This document shows, piece by piece, positions 1 to 7,117 of a DNA stretch of 17,166 bases (positions are counted from its first letter, which is position 1; the number at the start of each line of letters is the position of its first letter). Source of the DNA: Promethearchaeota archaeon (lineage in GTDB: Archaea > Asgardarchaeota > Lokiarchaeia > Sigynarchaeales > SOKP01); the NCBI GenBank assembly GCA_016839905.1, contig JAEOTJ010000377.1:1-17166 (forward strand), read 5' to 3'. The position numbers and the translations under genes are program-made. The notes beneath the pieces were generated by a model. The model saw only the letters and a program-made list of their open reading frames with translations. It was not told the DNA's origin and ran no database searches.

Positions 1-2
1 GG

Positions 3-1250
3 GAAAGGATCAGTAATGATCCCAACCTACTCGACAATTTACAAGTATGGGCTGAAAATGATTATAATACGAGACTATTACATAGGAATATTGCTTTTCC
101 TTTATTGAAAAAATTGACAGATGTAGGAGATCTTAAAGCAAGAAAAGTGTTTAAGGAAGAAATCGCTCATCGAATTAATGATAAATTTTTGCCAGTAATT
201 GAATATTTGATAGAATGGGGGTATATTGACTATTTAAATGATGAAGAATATAAAGATGCATTTTCAGATTTCGATCACGTAATTGTCAAGGGACAATTTA
301 TTCCTGTCATTGGAGAGGATTTAGATCTTTCTTACCATAAAATCGGTAGTATATCCGAAATTATCAATTTAAAAGAGTGCTTTTATCTAAAGAAATTAAA
401 ACTATCACATAATAAAATCAAGAAAATCAAGGGATTGGATTTACTTACTAATTTGCGGGAATTAGATTTAAGTTTTAATCAAATTGAAAAGATTGAAGGT
501 ATCGAAAGTCTAACTTCATTAGAGAAGTTAAGTCTGACAAATAATAAAATTGAAAAAATCCAAGGTTTAGAAACTCTATCTAAACTACAAGACTTAGATT
601 TAGATAATAACTTTATTGAAAATATTGAGAATATTAATCATTTAATTAATTTAAAATCATTAGATCTCAGTAATAACAAGATTCGATTAATTGAAAATTT
701 TAAAGAAATAATAAATCTTAGGGAATTATCCCTTCATAGTAATTCTATTCAAAAAATTAAAGGTCTAGATTCGCTTACTAAATTACAAGTTTTTCTTCTA
801 GGTTATAATAAAATTGAGAAAATTGAGAATTTAGAAACACTTTTAAGTTTGCATTCTTTAAGTCTTAGAAAAAATCCAATTATAAATATTGAAGGATTGA
901 TTAATCTTAAAAAATTGAGATCGTTACTTTTAGACCATTGTCAGATTAAAAAAATCGAAGGATTAGATTCACTTACTAATCTACAAAATTTACATTTAGA
1001 TCATAACTATATACAAAAAATTGAAAATTTGGAATACTTAATTAATTTAAAGTTCTTATATCTTGGAAAAAACCCAATAAAAGTATTAGAGGGATTGGAA
1101 ACAAATAAAAACCTAGGAATCCTACGCTTAGATAAAACAGGAATAGATCTTGATTTAATGGAAAAATTAGGACTACTCGAGTTTTCAGGAATTATAAAGA
1201 ACCCGACGGTCCTGATAGAATACTGTAAGAAAAAAAAAAAAATTTTATAA
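3..1250 (+). CDS. SDS22-like leucine-rich repeat protein, 5' end outside the window
   Basis: The frame is open to the left window edge, so the gene starts upstream. A TTG at 105 is only an internal leucine codon: the codons before it read as protein-like sequence (for example NDPNLLDNLQVWAEN, then LLHRNIAFPLL). An N-terminal helical region with no visible signal peptide is followed, from about base 318, by roughly 12 consecutive repeats of 22 residues with consensus LxxLxLsxNkIxkIxgLdxLtn. This is the SDS22-type LRR class used for protein-protein binding. The last repeats degenerate (LRLDKTGIDLD) and the protein ends in a lysine tail encoded by a 13-A run at 1230-1242, a slippage-prone tract. 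No catalytic domain is visible. The likely role is a cytosolic scaffold or adaptor; the partner is unknown. The LRR call is certain, the biological role is not. Confidence 0.9.
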   Translation, partial: ERISNDPNLLDNLQVWAENDYNTRLLHRNIAFPLLKKLTDVGDLKARKVFKEEIAHRINDKFLPVIEYLIEWGYIDYLNDEEYKDAFSDFDHVIVKGQFIPVIGEDLDLSYHKIGSISEIINLKECFYLKKLKLSHNKIKKIKGLDLLTNLRELDLSFNQIEKIEGIESLTSLEKLSLTNNKIEKIQGLETLSKLQDLDLDNNFIENIENINHLINLKSLDLSNNKIRLIENFKEIINLRELSLHSNSIQKIKGLDSLTKLQVFLLGYNKIEKIENLETLLSLHSLSLRKNPIINIEGLINLKKLRSLLLDHCQIKKIEGLDSLTNLQNLHLDHNYIQKIENLEYLINLKFLYLGKNPIKVLEGLETNKNLGILRLDKTGIDLDLMEKLGLLEFSGIIKNPTVLIEYCKKKKKIL

Positions 1251-1286
1251 AAAAATATTTAGATTATTAATTTAAATCTTAATCTC

Positions 1287-1610
1287 TTATTCCTTTATAT
1301 ATTTATCGTATCTAGGATCAGTTCTCATTGTAGCTGCGATGACTTCTTTCCAATTACTATTATATTTAGAAACAAGATCCATCCATATACGGACAGGTTT
1401 ATCTATCATGAAATTTCTAGCTTGGTTTATTTCCTTCATAGAATCTCTCGCTTTAACTTTAATAAGATTTCTTAAATGAGAACATAGTCTAGCTTTTTGC
1501 TCCAATGGTAACTGTTTAGCGTTAAAATACTCATCAATTTTTACTTCTATTTGTTTTACTAATTTATAATACTCAATTCTTGTTTTACGCCCTGTATATG
1601 ATTTTAAGGT
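1287..1610 (-). pseudogene. Decayed or start-less small reading frame
   Basis: An open frame of 107 codons runs from after a stop at 1611-1613 to TAA at 1287-1289. The only standard start is a TTG at 1503-1505, giving 72 residues, with no ribosome binding site before it. The 35 codons upstream of that TTG still read as plausible soluble protein (for example GRKTRIEYYKLVKQIEVKID), which suggests that the visible part is the C-terminal remnant of a longer gene that lost its beginning. The product is basic and helical, with NWKEVIAATMRTDPRYDKYI near the end. I do not recognise the family. It could instead be a genuine 72-residue protein starting at TTG. Confidence 0.4.
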
Positions 1611-1678
1611 TTAATTAAATCTCAAGGTATTAATTTAGAATAAGTCTAACTATAATAAAAATATATTAGAAGGATAAG

Positions 1679-1705
1679 CTTGAATTTATCATACTCTTAT
1701 TCAAG
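1679..1705 (-). terminator. Inverted repeat just 3' of the zinc-ribbon gene
   Basis: Perfect 7-bp arms CTTGAAT / ATTCAAG with a 13-base loop lie five bases beyond the stop of the minus-strand gene at 1710-2159. A T-rich stretch follows on that strand. This could be a terminator or RNA-processing hairpin. The arms are short and AT-rich, so chance is possible. Confidence 0.25.
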
Positions 1706-1709
1706 TTAA

Positions 1710-2159
1710 TTAATCTTGATATTGCGCTCCTCCACAATTATCACAAAATTTAGCACCAGTTCTTAGCTGAGCTCCGCATTGAGTACAAATTCTAATTATC
1801 TGTTGAGGCTGCGGTTGTGGTTGAAATTGTGGTTGAGGATGTGGTTGAGGATGTGGTTGAGGATGTGGTTGAAATTGTGGTTGAGGTGGCTGGATGATGA
1901 TTTGTTGAGCTTGTGTTTGATCAGGTTGTACAACATTTCGTCTTTCATAAGATCGTTCCTTAGACTTAGGTTTCGCAGCACTCTTATTACCTGAGACAAC
2001 TCCAACCGTACCGCCAATAAAACATAAAAGGGCCAAACCAATCATTATAAAAGTACTAGCCATTTCATAATACATAAAAATAGCAAAATATAAGATATAA
2101 ATAAAAATAATTGCGCCCAAAATAAATATACAATATCCAAATGCTGATTTTTTATTCAT
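1710..2159 (-). CDS. Two-helix membrane protein with Pro/Gln/His repeat linker and C-terminal zinc ribbon
   Basis: The 149-residue product has two hydrophobic helices (about residues 8-30 and 34-56), a basic stretch (KPKSKERSYERR), a low-complexity Pro/Gln/His linker (about 90-120) and a C-terminal zinc ribbon with C125, C128, C139 and C142 (CTQCG...CDNCG). The ribbon would probably sit in the cytosol, with the linker as a flexible spacer that may also bind metal through its histidines. An AGAGG ribosome binding site at suitable spacing supports the ATG at 2159. Divergently arranged with the surface-protein gene at 2350. The family is not recognised beyond the generic zinc-ribbon/TM architecture, which recurs in three other genes in this window. 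Function unknown. Confidence 0.8.
   Translation of the reverse strand: MNKKSAFGYCIFILGAIIFIYILYFAIFMYYEMASTFIMIGLALLCFIGGTVGVVSGNKSAAKPKSKERSYERRNVVQPDQTQAQQIIIQPPQPQFQPHPQPHPQPHPQPQFQPQPQPQQIIRICTQCGAQLRTGAKFCDNCGGAQYQD
1819..1886 (-). repeat. 12-bp in-frame tandem repeat (four-residue Pro/His/Gln units)
   Basis: On the plus strand the unit GGTTGAGGATGT occurs three times in perfect tandem (1831-1866). It is flanked by two copies of the variant GGTTGAAATTGT (1819-1830 and 1867-1878) and a partial unit. On the coding (minus) strand these give QPHP-type and QFQP-type tetrapeptides. The unit length is a multiple of three, so copy number could change by slippage without a frameshift. It is not a CRISPR: there are no spacers. 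Confidence 0.9.
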
Positions 2160-2349
2160 TTTAAAATACCTCTTATTTCTTTCTTTAGGTATGGCGATAT
2201 TATAATATTATGTTTTCATTTATTTAAACTTTTTTCGATTTAAAAGAGGTAAAAAACTAAAAGTAATTAAGTTTTAATAAAAGAAAAATAAATAGTTATT
2301 TAATAAAATATTACTTTAAAATTTTCAAACCAAAAGAGTAATATCAAAG
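2160..2349. promoter_or_regulatory. Divergent intergenic promoter region
   Basis: This 190-base gap separates two divergent genes and must hold both promoters. It is very AT-rich, with several TATA-like stretches (for example around 2195-2210, a palindromic ATATTATAATAT run, and TAATAAAATATTAC near 2299-2313). No single box can be assigned with confidence. Confidence 0.35.
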
Positions 2350-3165
2350 ATGAAAAAAAAAATATTTCTGTTTTTAATAATAGGATTAATAATAGTTGGA
2401 CCGTTTTTCCCCGTAATTCATAGCCAAGGCTATGAAATTGGAATAGATGAAGGTGATGAGTTAGTTCTTGAAATCACGGATTGGTGTGTTCCAGAGTATG
2501 ATGAAGTATTTGAAGATGGCATTTACAAAGATATTTCTGATGTATTTGGTAGCTGGTTTAGTCCCTGTAGGCTGGATAGTAATGCTGGAATGGGTTATAA
2601 ACTAAGAATCGTAATAGATAATATACTTACTGATACATATTCATGGACAGTTAAATGTGAATACTATGGATGGGATATAGATGATAGTAATATCTCTGGT
2701 AAGTATCCTCTTTCGCCGGAGGATTATGATCTAAACATCTCTATGGATCCTTCAGATATTAAATTTAATTATGATTTCTATGAAAAAAGACAATGGGGGA
2801 GTGGTCCGGATTTAGAATTTATTCCGACTACAGTAAGTGATTATTTAAACGGAATAGATTTCACAGCTTCAAATTTAACATCAGTAGTGACTGGTAATAC
2901 TTTGAAATTATCTGCAGAAGCGAGTAAATTTGCTTGTTTAAATCAAGATATTGATTTATATGTTGAATATAGTTCTACTGGTACAATAGAGAAATTTACA
3001 ATTTATGATTCTGAAAATGAGATTTTGTATGAAGTATCAGAATCATCTGTATTTACGGGAATAGATCCTATTGGCATGATGCTTTTTATAGCAGTAGGAA
3101 TTGTTGGTATAATCTGTATAGTCATTATGATTAAATCAAGGAGGAAAAAATCAATTGAATTTTGA
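2350..3165 (+). CDS. Secreted, C-terminally membrane-anchored surface protein
   Basis: The 271-residue product starts with a typical signal peptide (MKKK, a hydrophobic core to about residue 23, likely cleavage near HSQG). About 210 extracellular residues follow, rich in Asp, Tyr and Ser and with cysteines (C46, C73, C103 and one near 196) that may pair as disulfides. It ends in a membrane helix (about 242-262) and a basic stop-transfer tail (KSRRKKSIEF). The topology is therefore a single-pass protein with an outside domain, probably mostly beta. The ectodomain begins YEIGIDEGDELVLEITD, a pattern I associate with hypothetical cell-surface proteins in Asgard archaea, but no named family can be assigned. 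It appears to be monocistronic, with a T-rich terminator directly downstream. Confidence 0.8.
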   Translation: MKKKIFLFLIIGLIIVGPFFPVIHSQGYEIGIDEGDELVLEITDWCVPEYDEVFEDGIYKDISDVFGSWFSPCRLDSNAGMGYKLRIVIDNILTDTYSWTVKCEYYGWDIDDSNISGKYPLSPEDYDLNISMDPSDIKFNYDFYEKRQWGSGPDLEFIPTTVSDYLNGIDFTASNLTSVVTGNTLKLSAEASKFACLNQDIDLYVEYSSTGTIEKFTIYDSENEILYEVSESSVFTGIDPIGMMLFIAVGIVGIICIVIMIKSRRKKSIEF

Positions 3166-3181
3166 TTTATTTATATAATAA

Positions 3182-3203
3182 TTTTTTCTTTTTTTTTTCT
3201 TTT
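3182..3203 (+). terminator. U-rich archaeal terminator
   Basis: A nearly uninterrupted T tract on the plus strand begins 16 bases after the stop codon of the surface-protein gene. Oligo-U tracts without a hairpin are the usual archaeal intrinsic terminators. Confidence 0.5.
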
Positions 3204-3223
3204 AATAAAGAGTTATAAGAATT

Positions 3224-3397
3224 TTATGAATTATAACCTGCTCTAGTTGATTTTGAAAGATATTTAACATAGCTTCTAAAATTGTCCGCAATCCTATAGT
3301 ATTTTGAGCACTTATTAGTAATTATTTTTTCCTTTTTAAATCCCTTTCTTATTATTTTTTGTCGCAATTCTTCTTTATATTATTCGAAGTATATCAT
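3224..3397 (-). pseudogene. Small decayed reading frame with one internal stop
   Basis: Reading the minus strand from ATG at 3397 gives MIYFE, a TAA (3380-3382), then YKEELRQKIIRKGFKKEK and on to a stop at 3224-3226. From a TTG at 3365-3367 the frame is open for 47 residues. The composition (basic, aromatic, with CSKYYRIADNFRSYVKYL) looks like real protein rather than random translation of AT-rich DNA. I read it as the end of a degraded gene or a very small ORF. Family not recognised. The rest of the 3166-3587 gap holds the T-rich terminator, an AT-rich upstream region with TATA-like stretches (3488-3502 and 3511-3524), and the leader ORF of the following gene. Confidence 0.3.
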
Positions 3398-3555
3398 ATA
3401 AAGCTTATTTTTTTTTGTTTTATTTTCTATATAGAGTAAATTTAAAGGATAGTTAAAATTATTTAAGGTGAAAAAAAGTAATAAAGTAAAATATATGTAA
3501 AAAAGTTGTAAGGATAAAATATTTGGTAAATCAACTTGTATAAATGCTTGATTAT

Positions 3556-3591
3556 ATGTTAAAAAGGTTAATAGGTGTTAAAAAGGAATGA
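3556..3591 (+). CDS. Conserved 11-residue leader ORF upstream of first radical SAM gene
   Basis: ATG at 3556 opens a frame encoding MLKRLIGVKKE. Its TGA (3589-3591) overlaps the radical SAM gene's ATG (3588-3590) as ATGA. The same ORF (MSKRLIGVKKV) precedes the paralog at 5597 with the same overlap; 34 of 36 bases match, and 3561-3586 equals 5570-5595 without a mismatch. That is more similar than the coding sequence that follows. The ten-base element GTTAAAAAGG occurs twice inside it (3558-3567 and 3577-3586), and a GGTG at 3574-3577 could be the enzyme's ribosome binding site. Possible roles are translational coupling, a regulatory leader peptide, or a DNA/RNA element that is open by chance. 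All ten shared codons with the same residue use identical codons, so nucleotide-level constraint or recent homogenisation fits as well as peptide-level constraint. Confidence 0.4.
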   Translation: MLKRLIGVKKE

Positions 3592-5069
3592 AACTAAAAA
3601 TTATATGTCCCGGTAAAGATTTAAAACTTGCAGAATCCTTTTGGGATTATAGGACGGTAATGGAGATCACAAAGTATAAAGCTCCAGCAGTTCCATTAGC
3701 ACTCCCTACATTAGCCGCACTTGTTCCTTCCGATGTGGAGATTATTATCTCTGATGAAAATTTAAAACCAATTGATTTTGATGAAAAAGTAGATTTAGTA
3801 GGTATCACGGGAATGACTGGTTTTATCATCAGGGGATATGAAATTGCTGATGAGTTTCAAAGGAGAGGAGTTCCTGTAGTAATGGGAGGAATCCATGTTT
3901 CAATGTTGCCTGATGAAGCACTTCAACACTGTGATTCTGTGGTTATAGGTGAAGCAGAGGAGGTATTAGAGCAAGTCATAAGAGATGCTGAGAAAGGAAA
4001 TTTACAAAAAATATATAGGACAGAAGGATTTTGTGATCTATCGAAAGCCCCAATTCCAAGATGGGACTTAATTGATAATGATAAATACGCTTATTTTGTC
4101 GTTCAAACTGGTAGGGGATGTCCCTATAATTGTGAATTCTGCTCGGTATCGGTATATAACGGGAGAAAATTAAGGCATAAATCGATCAAACGAGTTGTAA
4201 AGGAAGTAGAGTATCTCCAAAGTATAGATAAAAAAAAAATGATTCTTTTTCTAGATGATAACATATTGGCAAGCATGAAATATGCAAGAGAGTTTTTTGA
4301 GGCAATTAGACCATTTAAACTAGTAGATTGGACATGTCAAGCCTCCATAAATTTATTAGATGACGATGAATTGCTAGACACAATGTATGAGACAGGTTGT
4401 AGGACTATTTTTGTAGGGATTGAATCCGTATCTCAGGACGCTCTTGATGGAATGAATAAAAGCCATATTAATAAAGTCGAAAGATTTAAGAAAACCATAC
4501 ATAAAGTGCATTCTCATGGTATAATGATTCTTGGCTCATTCATATTAGGAACTGATGGTGAGGGTGATGATATATTCGAAAACATGGCAAAATTTATTGA
4601 TGAGACAAATATTGCGTTTCCCATGTTAAATCTACTCACGCCTTTGCCAGGAACAAGATTATATAAAAGACTGGAGGAAGAAAATAGATTATTATACGAT
4701 CATTGGAGATACCACTTGGCAGAAAACGTAACATTCAAACCTAAAGGCATATCAAAAGAAGAATTAGAAAAAAAATATATCTGGCTACTTCGAGAAGTTT
4801 TTTCCTATAAGAATTTAGCTAAGAGATTAAATTCCTTATTTAATATTAAAGTACAAACTGAGCTTAGTAGGCGTAAACTTATTAGTATATTGCGTGTTCT
4901 ACTTTCGATTTATGCTTTTTACAGAATGGACCCGGAAAGAATAAAATTTACTTTAAATTTATTATGGAATCCTAATGCTCCATTTGTAGATACAGTTGCA
5001 GTAGCACTCTCATTTCATGATCATGCATATCGTAAATTTTTTGAAAAGGAATCTGCTTTAACAATATAA
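3588..5069 (+). CDS. B12-binding-domain radical SAM protein, paralog 1
   Basis: The 493-residue product has an N-terminal Rossmann-like domain of the cobalamin-binding type (about 1-150; conserved VDLVGITGMT and VVMGGIHVSMLPDEAL) and a radical SAM barrel with the cluster motif C178-x3-C182-x2-C185 (GRGCPYNCEFCS). The C-terminal helical region (about 400-490, ending LSFHDHAYRKFF) resembles the DUF4070-type tail of this class. No DxHxxG cobalamin-ligand motif is visible, as in many members, so cobalamin may bind base-off without the lower ligand or not at all. Such enzymes often methylate unactivated carbons or rearrange lipids and cofactors; the substrate here is unknown. An in-frame stop at 3579-3581 fixes the start at 3588. 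Paralog 2 lies downstream, alignable without gaps through residue 185. Confidence 0.9.
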   Translation: MKLKIICPGKDLKLAESFWDYRTVMEITKYKAPAVPLALPTLAALVPSDVEIIISDENLKPIDFDEKVDLVGITGMTGFIIRGYEIADEFQRRGVPVVMGGIHVSMLPDEALQHCDSVVIGEAEEVLEQVIRDAEKGNLQKIYRTEGFCDLSKAPIPRWDLIDNDKYAYFVVQTGRGCPYNCEFCSVSVYNGRKLRHKSIKRVVKEVEYLQSIDKKKMILFLDDNILASMKYAREFFEAIRPFKLVDWTCQASINLLDDDELLDTMYETGCRTIFVGIESVSQDALDGMNKSHINKVERFKKTIHKVHSHGIMILGSFILGTDGEGDDIFENMAKFIDETNIAFPMLNLLTPLPGTRLYKRLEEENRLLYDHWRYHLAENVTFKPKGISKEELEKKYIWLLREVFSYKNLAKRLNSLFNIKVQTELSRRKLISILRVLLSIYAFYRMDPERIKFTLNLLWNPNAPFVDTVAVALSFHDHAYRKFFEKESALTI

Positions 5070-5178
5070 ATTTAAAATTATTTTCTATTCAGTTATATCA
5101 GCTTTCTAATCACATTAATTATAATTATTATAAGCATATGCAATTGAATAAAATCTTAGATCAAGGTAAATTTATTAA

Positions 5179-5418
5179 ATGAAAGTAAAATTTATCACTC
5201 CCAAGAAAGATTTAAAGAATAGACAGTCATTTTGGGATTATAAGACGATTTGATCTCTCACGCGGACTAAAGCTGCAAGTGCACGCTTAGCCCTTCCATT
5301 ATTAGGAGCATTTATATCCTCAGATGTAGAAGTCGTTCTTACCGATGAGAACATTGAGGAGATCAATTATGAGGAGAAAGTGGATTTAGGGGGCATTTTA
5401 TTTATTACTATGACCTAA
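5179..5418 (+). pseudogene. Truncated, decayed third copy of the radical SAM gene
   Basis: Translation from ATG at 5179 gives MKVKFITPKKDLKN, then SFWDYKTI, a TGA stop (codon 25), SLTRTKA, LALPLLGAF, SSDVEVVLTDENIEEINYEE, and ends at TAA 5416-5418 after the VDL motif. It matches only the first 75 or so residues of the flanking paralogs; the rest of the B12-type domain and the whole radical SAM barrel are missing. Bases 5326-5400 match 5744-5818 of paralog 2 with one mismatch (5390), so this copy is recent or was partly gene-converted. It lacks the conserved leader ORF found before the intact paralogs. Confidence 0.85.
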
Positions 5419-5507
5419 AAGTAATTATTATAACCAAAAACGATGTGTTACAAAACTTTTTATCACATTAACGGATCAAAAAATTTTACATAAGTAAAAA
5501 AATATAA

Positions 5508-5527
5508 CATATATATATAAATAAATA
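5508..5527 (+). promoter_or_regulatory. TATA-like promoter of second radical SAM gene
   Basis: An alternating AT run (core CATATATATATAAAT) lies about 40 bases before the leader ORF at 5565. Initiation about 25 bases downstream of the box would put the leader ORF inside the transcript. The assignment is by position and composition only. Confidence 0.4.
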
Positions 5528-5564
5528 CATACTCAAGAATAACATTGTAAAAAATTTATTATAT

Positions 5565-5600
5565 ATGTCAAAAAGGTTAATAGGTGTTAAAAAGGTATGA
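5565..5600 (+). CDS. Conserved 11-residue leader ORF upstream of second radical SAM gene
   Basis: ATG at 5565 encodes MSKRLIGVKKV, and the TGA at 5598-5600 overlaps the enzyme's ATG at 5597 as ATGA. It differs from the leader of paralog 1 at only two bases, both changing amino acids (codons 2 and 11). The decayed copy at 5179 has no such leader. The ATGA overlap is the usual arrangement for translational coupling. See the entry at 3556 for the alternatives. Confidence 0.4.
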   Translation: MSKRLIGVKKV

Positions 5601-7057
5601 AAGTAAAATTCATCAATCCTATAAAGGAAATAAAGAATGAAGAGACATTTTGGGATTACAAGACAATATTAGCTCTCACGCAGACTAAAGGTACAAGCCC
5701 GCCTTTAGCTCTTCCTTTATTAGGAGCAATTGTGCCCTCAGACGTAGAAGTCGTTCTTACCGATGAGAACATTGAGGAGATCAATTATGAGGAGAAAGTG
5801 GATTTAGTGGGCATTTTAGGAATGACATGCATGATAGATCGTTCCTATGAGATTGCCGATGAGTTCAAAAAAAGAGGTATTCCAGTAATGATGGGGGGAA
5901 TCCATGTTTCAATGATGCCCGATGAGGCACTTCAACATTGTGATACAGTAGTTATAGGTGAAGCAGAAGAGATTTTAGAACAAGTAATACGAGATGCTGA
6001 ACAAGGAAACTTACAAAAGATTTATCGCGCTCCAGGGTTCTGTGATATGACAAAAGTTCCAATCCCAAGATGGGATTTAATAAATATTAAAGAATTTATC
6101 TATTTTGTCCTTCAAACTGGCAGGGGGTGTCCTAATAACTGTGAATTCTGTTCTGTATCAAATTATCATGGATTAAAATATAGGCACAGAATGATTGAAC
6201 AAGTAGTAAAAGAGTTAAAATATCTTAAAAAACTAGATCCAAAAAAAGCAATTGTTTTTATCGACGATAACATATTATCAATACGCAGATACGCAAGGGA
6301 GTTATTTAAGGCAATGATCCCATTAAAGCTCAATAGTTGGATATGTCAAGCCTCAATAAACAAGTTAGATGATGATGAGATGCTGGATTTAATGCATGAA
6401 GCAGGTTGCAGTGTGGTTTTTATAGGCTTTGAATCTGTATCCCAGAAATCTTTAGAAGGAATGAAAAAAGGCCATGTAAATAAACCTACCGAATATAAGA
6501 GGATAATTAATAAGATATATGATCACAAAATTAATATTTTTGGCTCATTCATCGTAGGGAATGATACCGATGATGAAATCACATTTAAAGATACAGCGAA
6601 ATTTTTAGAAGATGCTAACCTCCTATTTCCAATGTTAAACATCCTTACTCCTCTTCCAGGAACAAGATTATATGAAAAAATAGAGAAAGAAAAAAGAATA
6701 TTTACTCGTAAATGGAGTGAGTATTCGGGAGAATCCTTAACATTCTATCCTAAATTGATGTCTCCAAAGGCATTAAAAGAGAATTACATTAAACTCCTAC
6801 GAGGTGCTTATTCATATGATCAGTTATTTAAAAAATTAAATTACCTATGGTTAAAAGGAGTAGATATTGAACCTAAGAAATATAATTATTTTAGATTAAA
6901 TCGCCTACTTCTTTCAATTTATGCATTCACCAGAAGAGAGAAGGAAAGGATCAAGTTTCTTTTAAAAAGTTTATGGAGTCCTAAAGTACCTAAAATACAA
7001 ATTATTGTATTAGCACTTTCTTTTCATGATTTTGCTTATAGTAAATTTTTCAAATGA
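5597..7057 (+). CDS. B12-binding-domain radical SAM protein, paralog 2
   Basis: The 486-residue paralog of the gene at 3588 has the same domain order: B12-binding-type domain (about 1-150; VMMGGIHVSMMPDEAL), radical SAM cluster motif C178-x3-C182-x2-C185 (GRGCPNNCEFCS), and a helical C-terminal region ending LSFHDFAYSKFFK. The paralogs are clearly homologous throughout, but differ in the C-terminal half (for example LWLKGVDIEPKK here), so they may act on different substrates. Each has its own promoter region and leader ORF, so they are tandem duplicates rather than one operon. The 3' end converges with endonuclease V. Substrate unknown. Confidence 0.9.
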   Translation: MKVKFINPIKEIKNEETFWDYKTILALTQTKGTSPPLALPLLGAIVPSDVEVVLTDENIEEINYEEKVDLVGILGMTCMIDRSYEIADEFKKRGIPVMMGGIHVSMMPDEALQHCDTVVIGEAEEILEQVIRDAEQGNLQKIYRAPGFCDMTKVPIPRWDLINIKEFIYFVLQTGRGCPNNCEFCSVSNYHGLKYRHRMIEQVVKELKYLKKLDPKKAIVFIDDNILSIRRYARELFKAMIPLKLNSWICQASINKLDDDEMLDLMHEAGCSVVFIGFESVSQKSLEGMKKGHVNKPTEYKRIINKIYDHKINIFGSFIVGNDTDDEITFKDTAKFLEDANLLFPMLNILTPLPGTRLYEKIEKEKRIFTRKWSEYSGESLTFYPKLMSPKALKENYIKLLRGAYSYDQLFKKLNYLWLKGVDIEPKKYNYFRLNRLLLSIYAFTRREKERIKFLLKSLWSPKVPKIQIIVLALSFHDFAYSKFFK

Positions 7058-7063
7058 GAATAG

Positions 7064-7077
7064 ATTGTTTAAACAAT
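7064..7077. repeat. 14-bp perfect palindrome between convergent genes
   Basis: ATTGTTTAAACAAT lies six bases after the stop of the second radical SAM gene and in front of the convergent endonuclease V end. It could form a small hairpin or be a protein-binding site. It is AT-rich, so chance is possible. Confidence 0.3.
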
Positions 7078-7117
7078 AGAAAAAAACGTAGTTAGATAAA
7101 AACCTAATCAAAGATTT

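Noticed and set aside
1819..1886. Short direct repeats as a CRISPR array
   Set aside because: Units are 12 bases in direct tandem without spacers and lie inside a coding frame.
1779..1994. Plus-strand ORF rich in WLRMWLRM repeats
   Set aside because: It is the antisense translation of the 12-bp repeat in the zinc-ribbon gene on the other strand.
3588..3590. N-terminal extension of the radical SAM protein into the conserved leader
   Set aside because: The leader reads in a different frame, and an in-frame stop at 3579-3581 blocks an extension.
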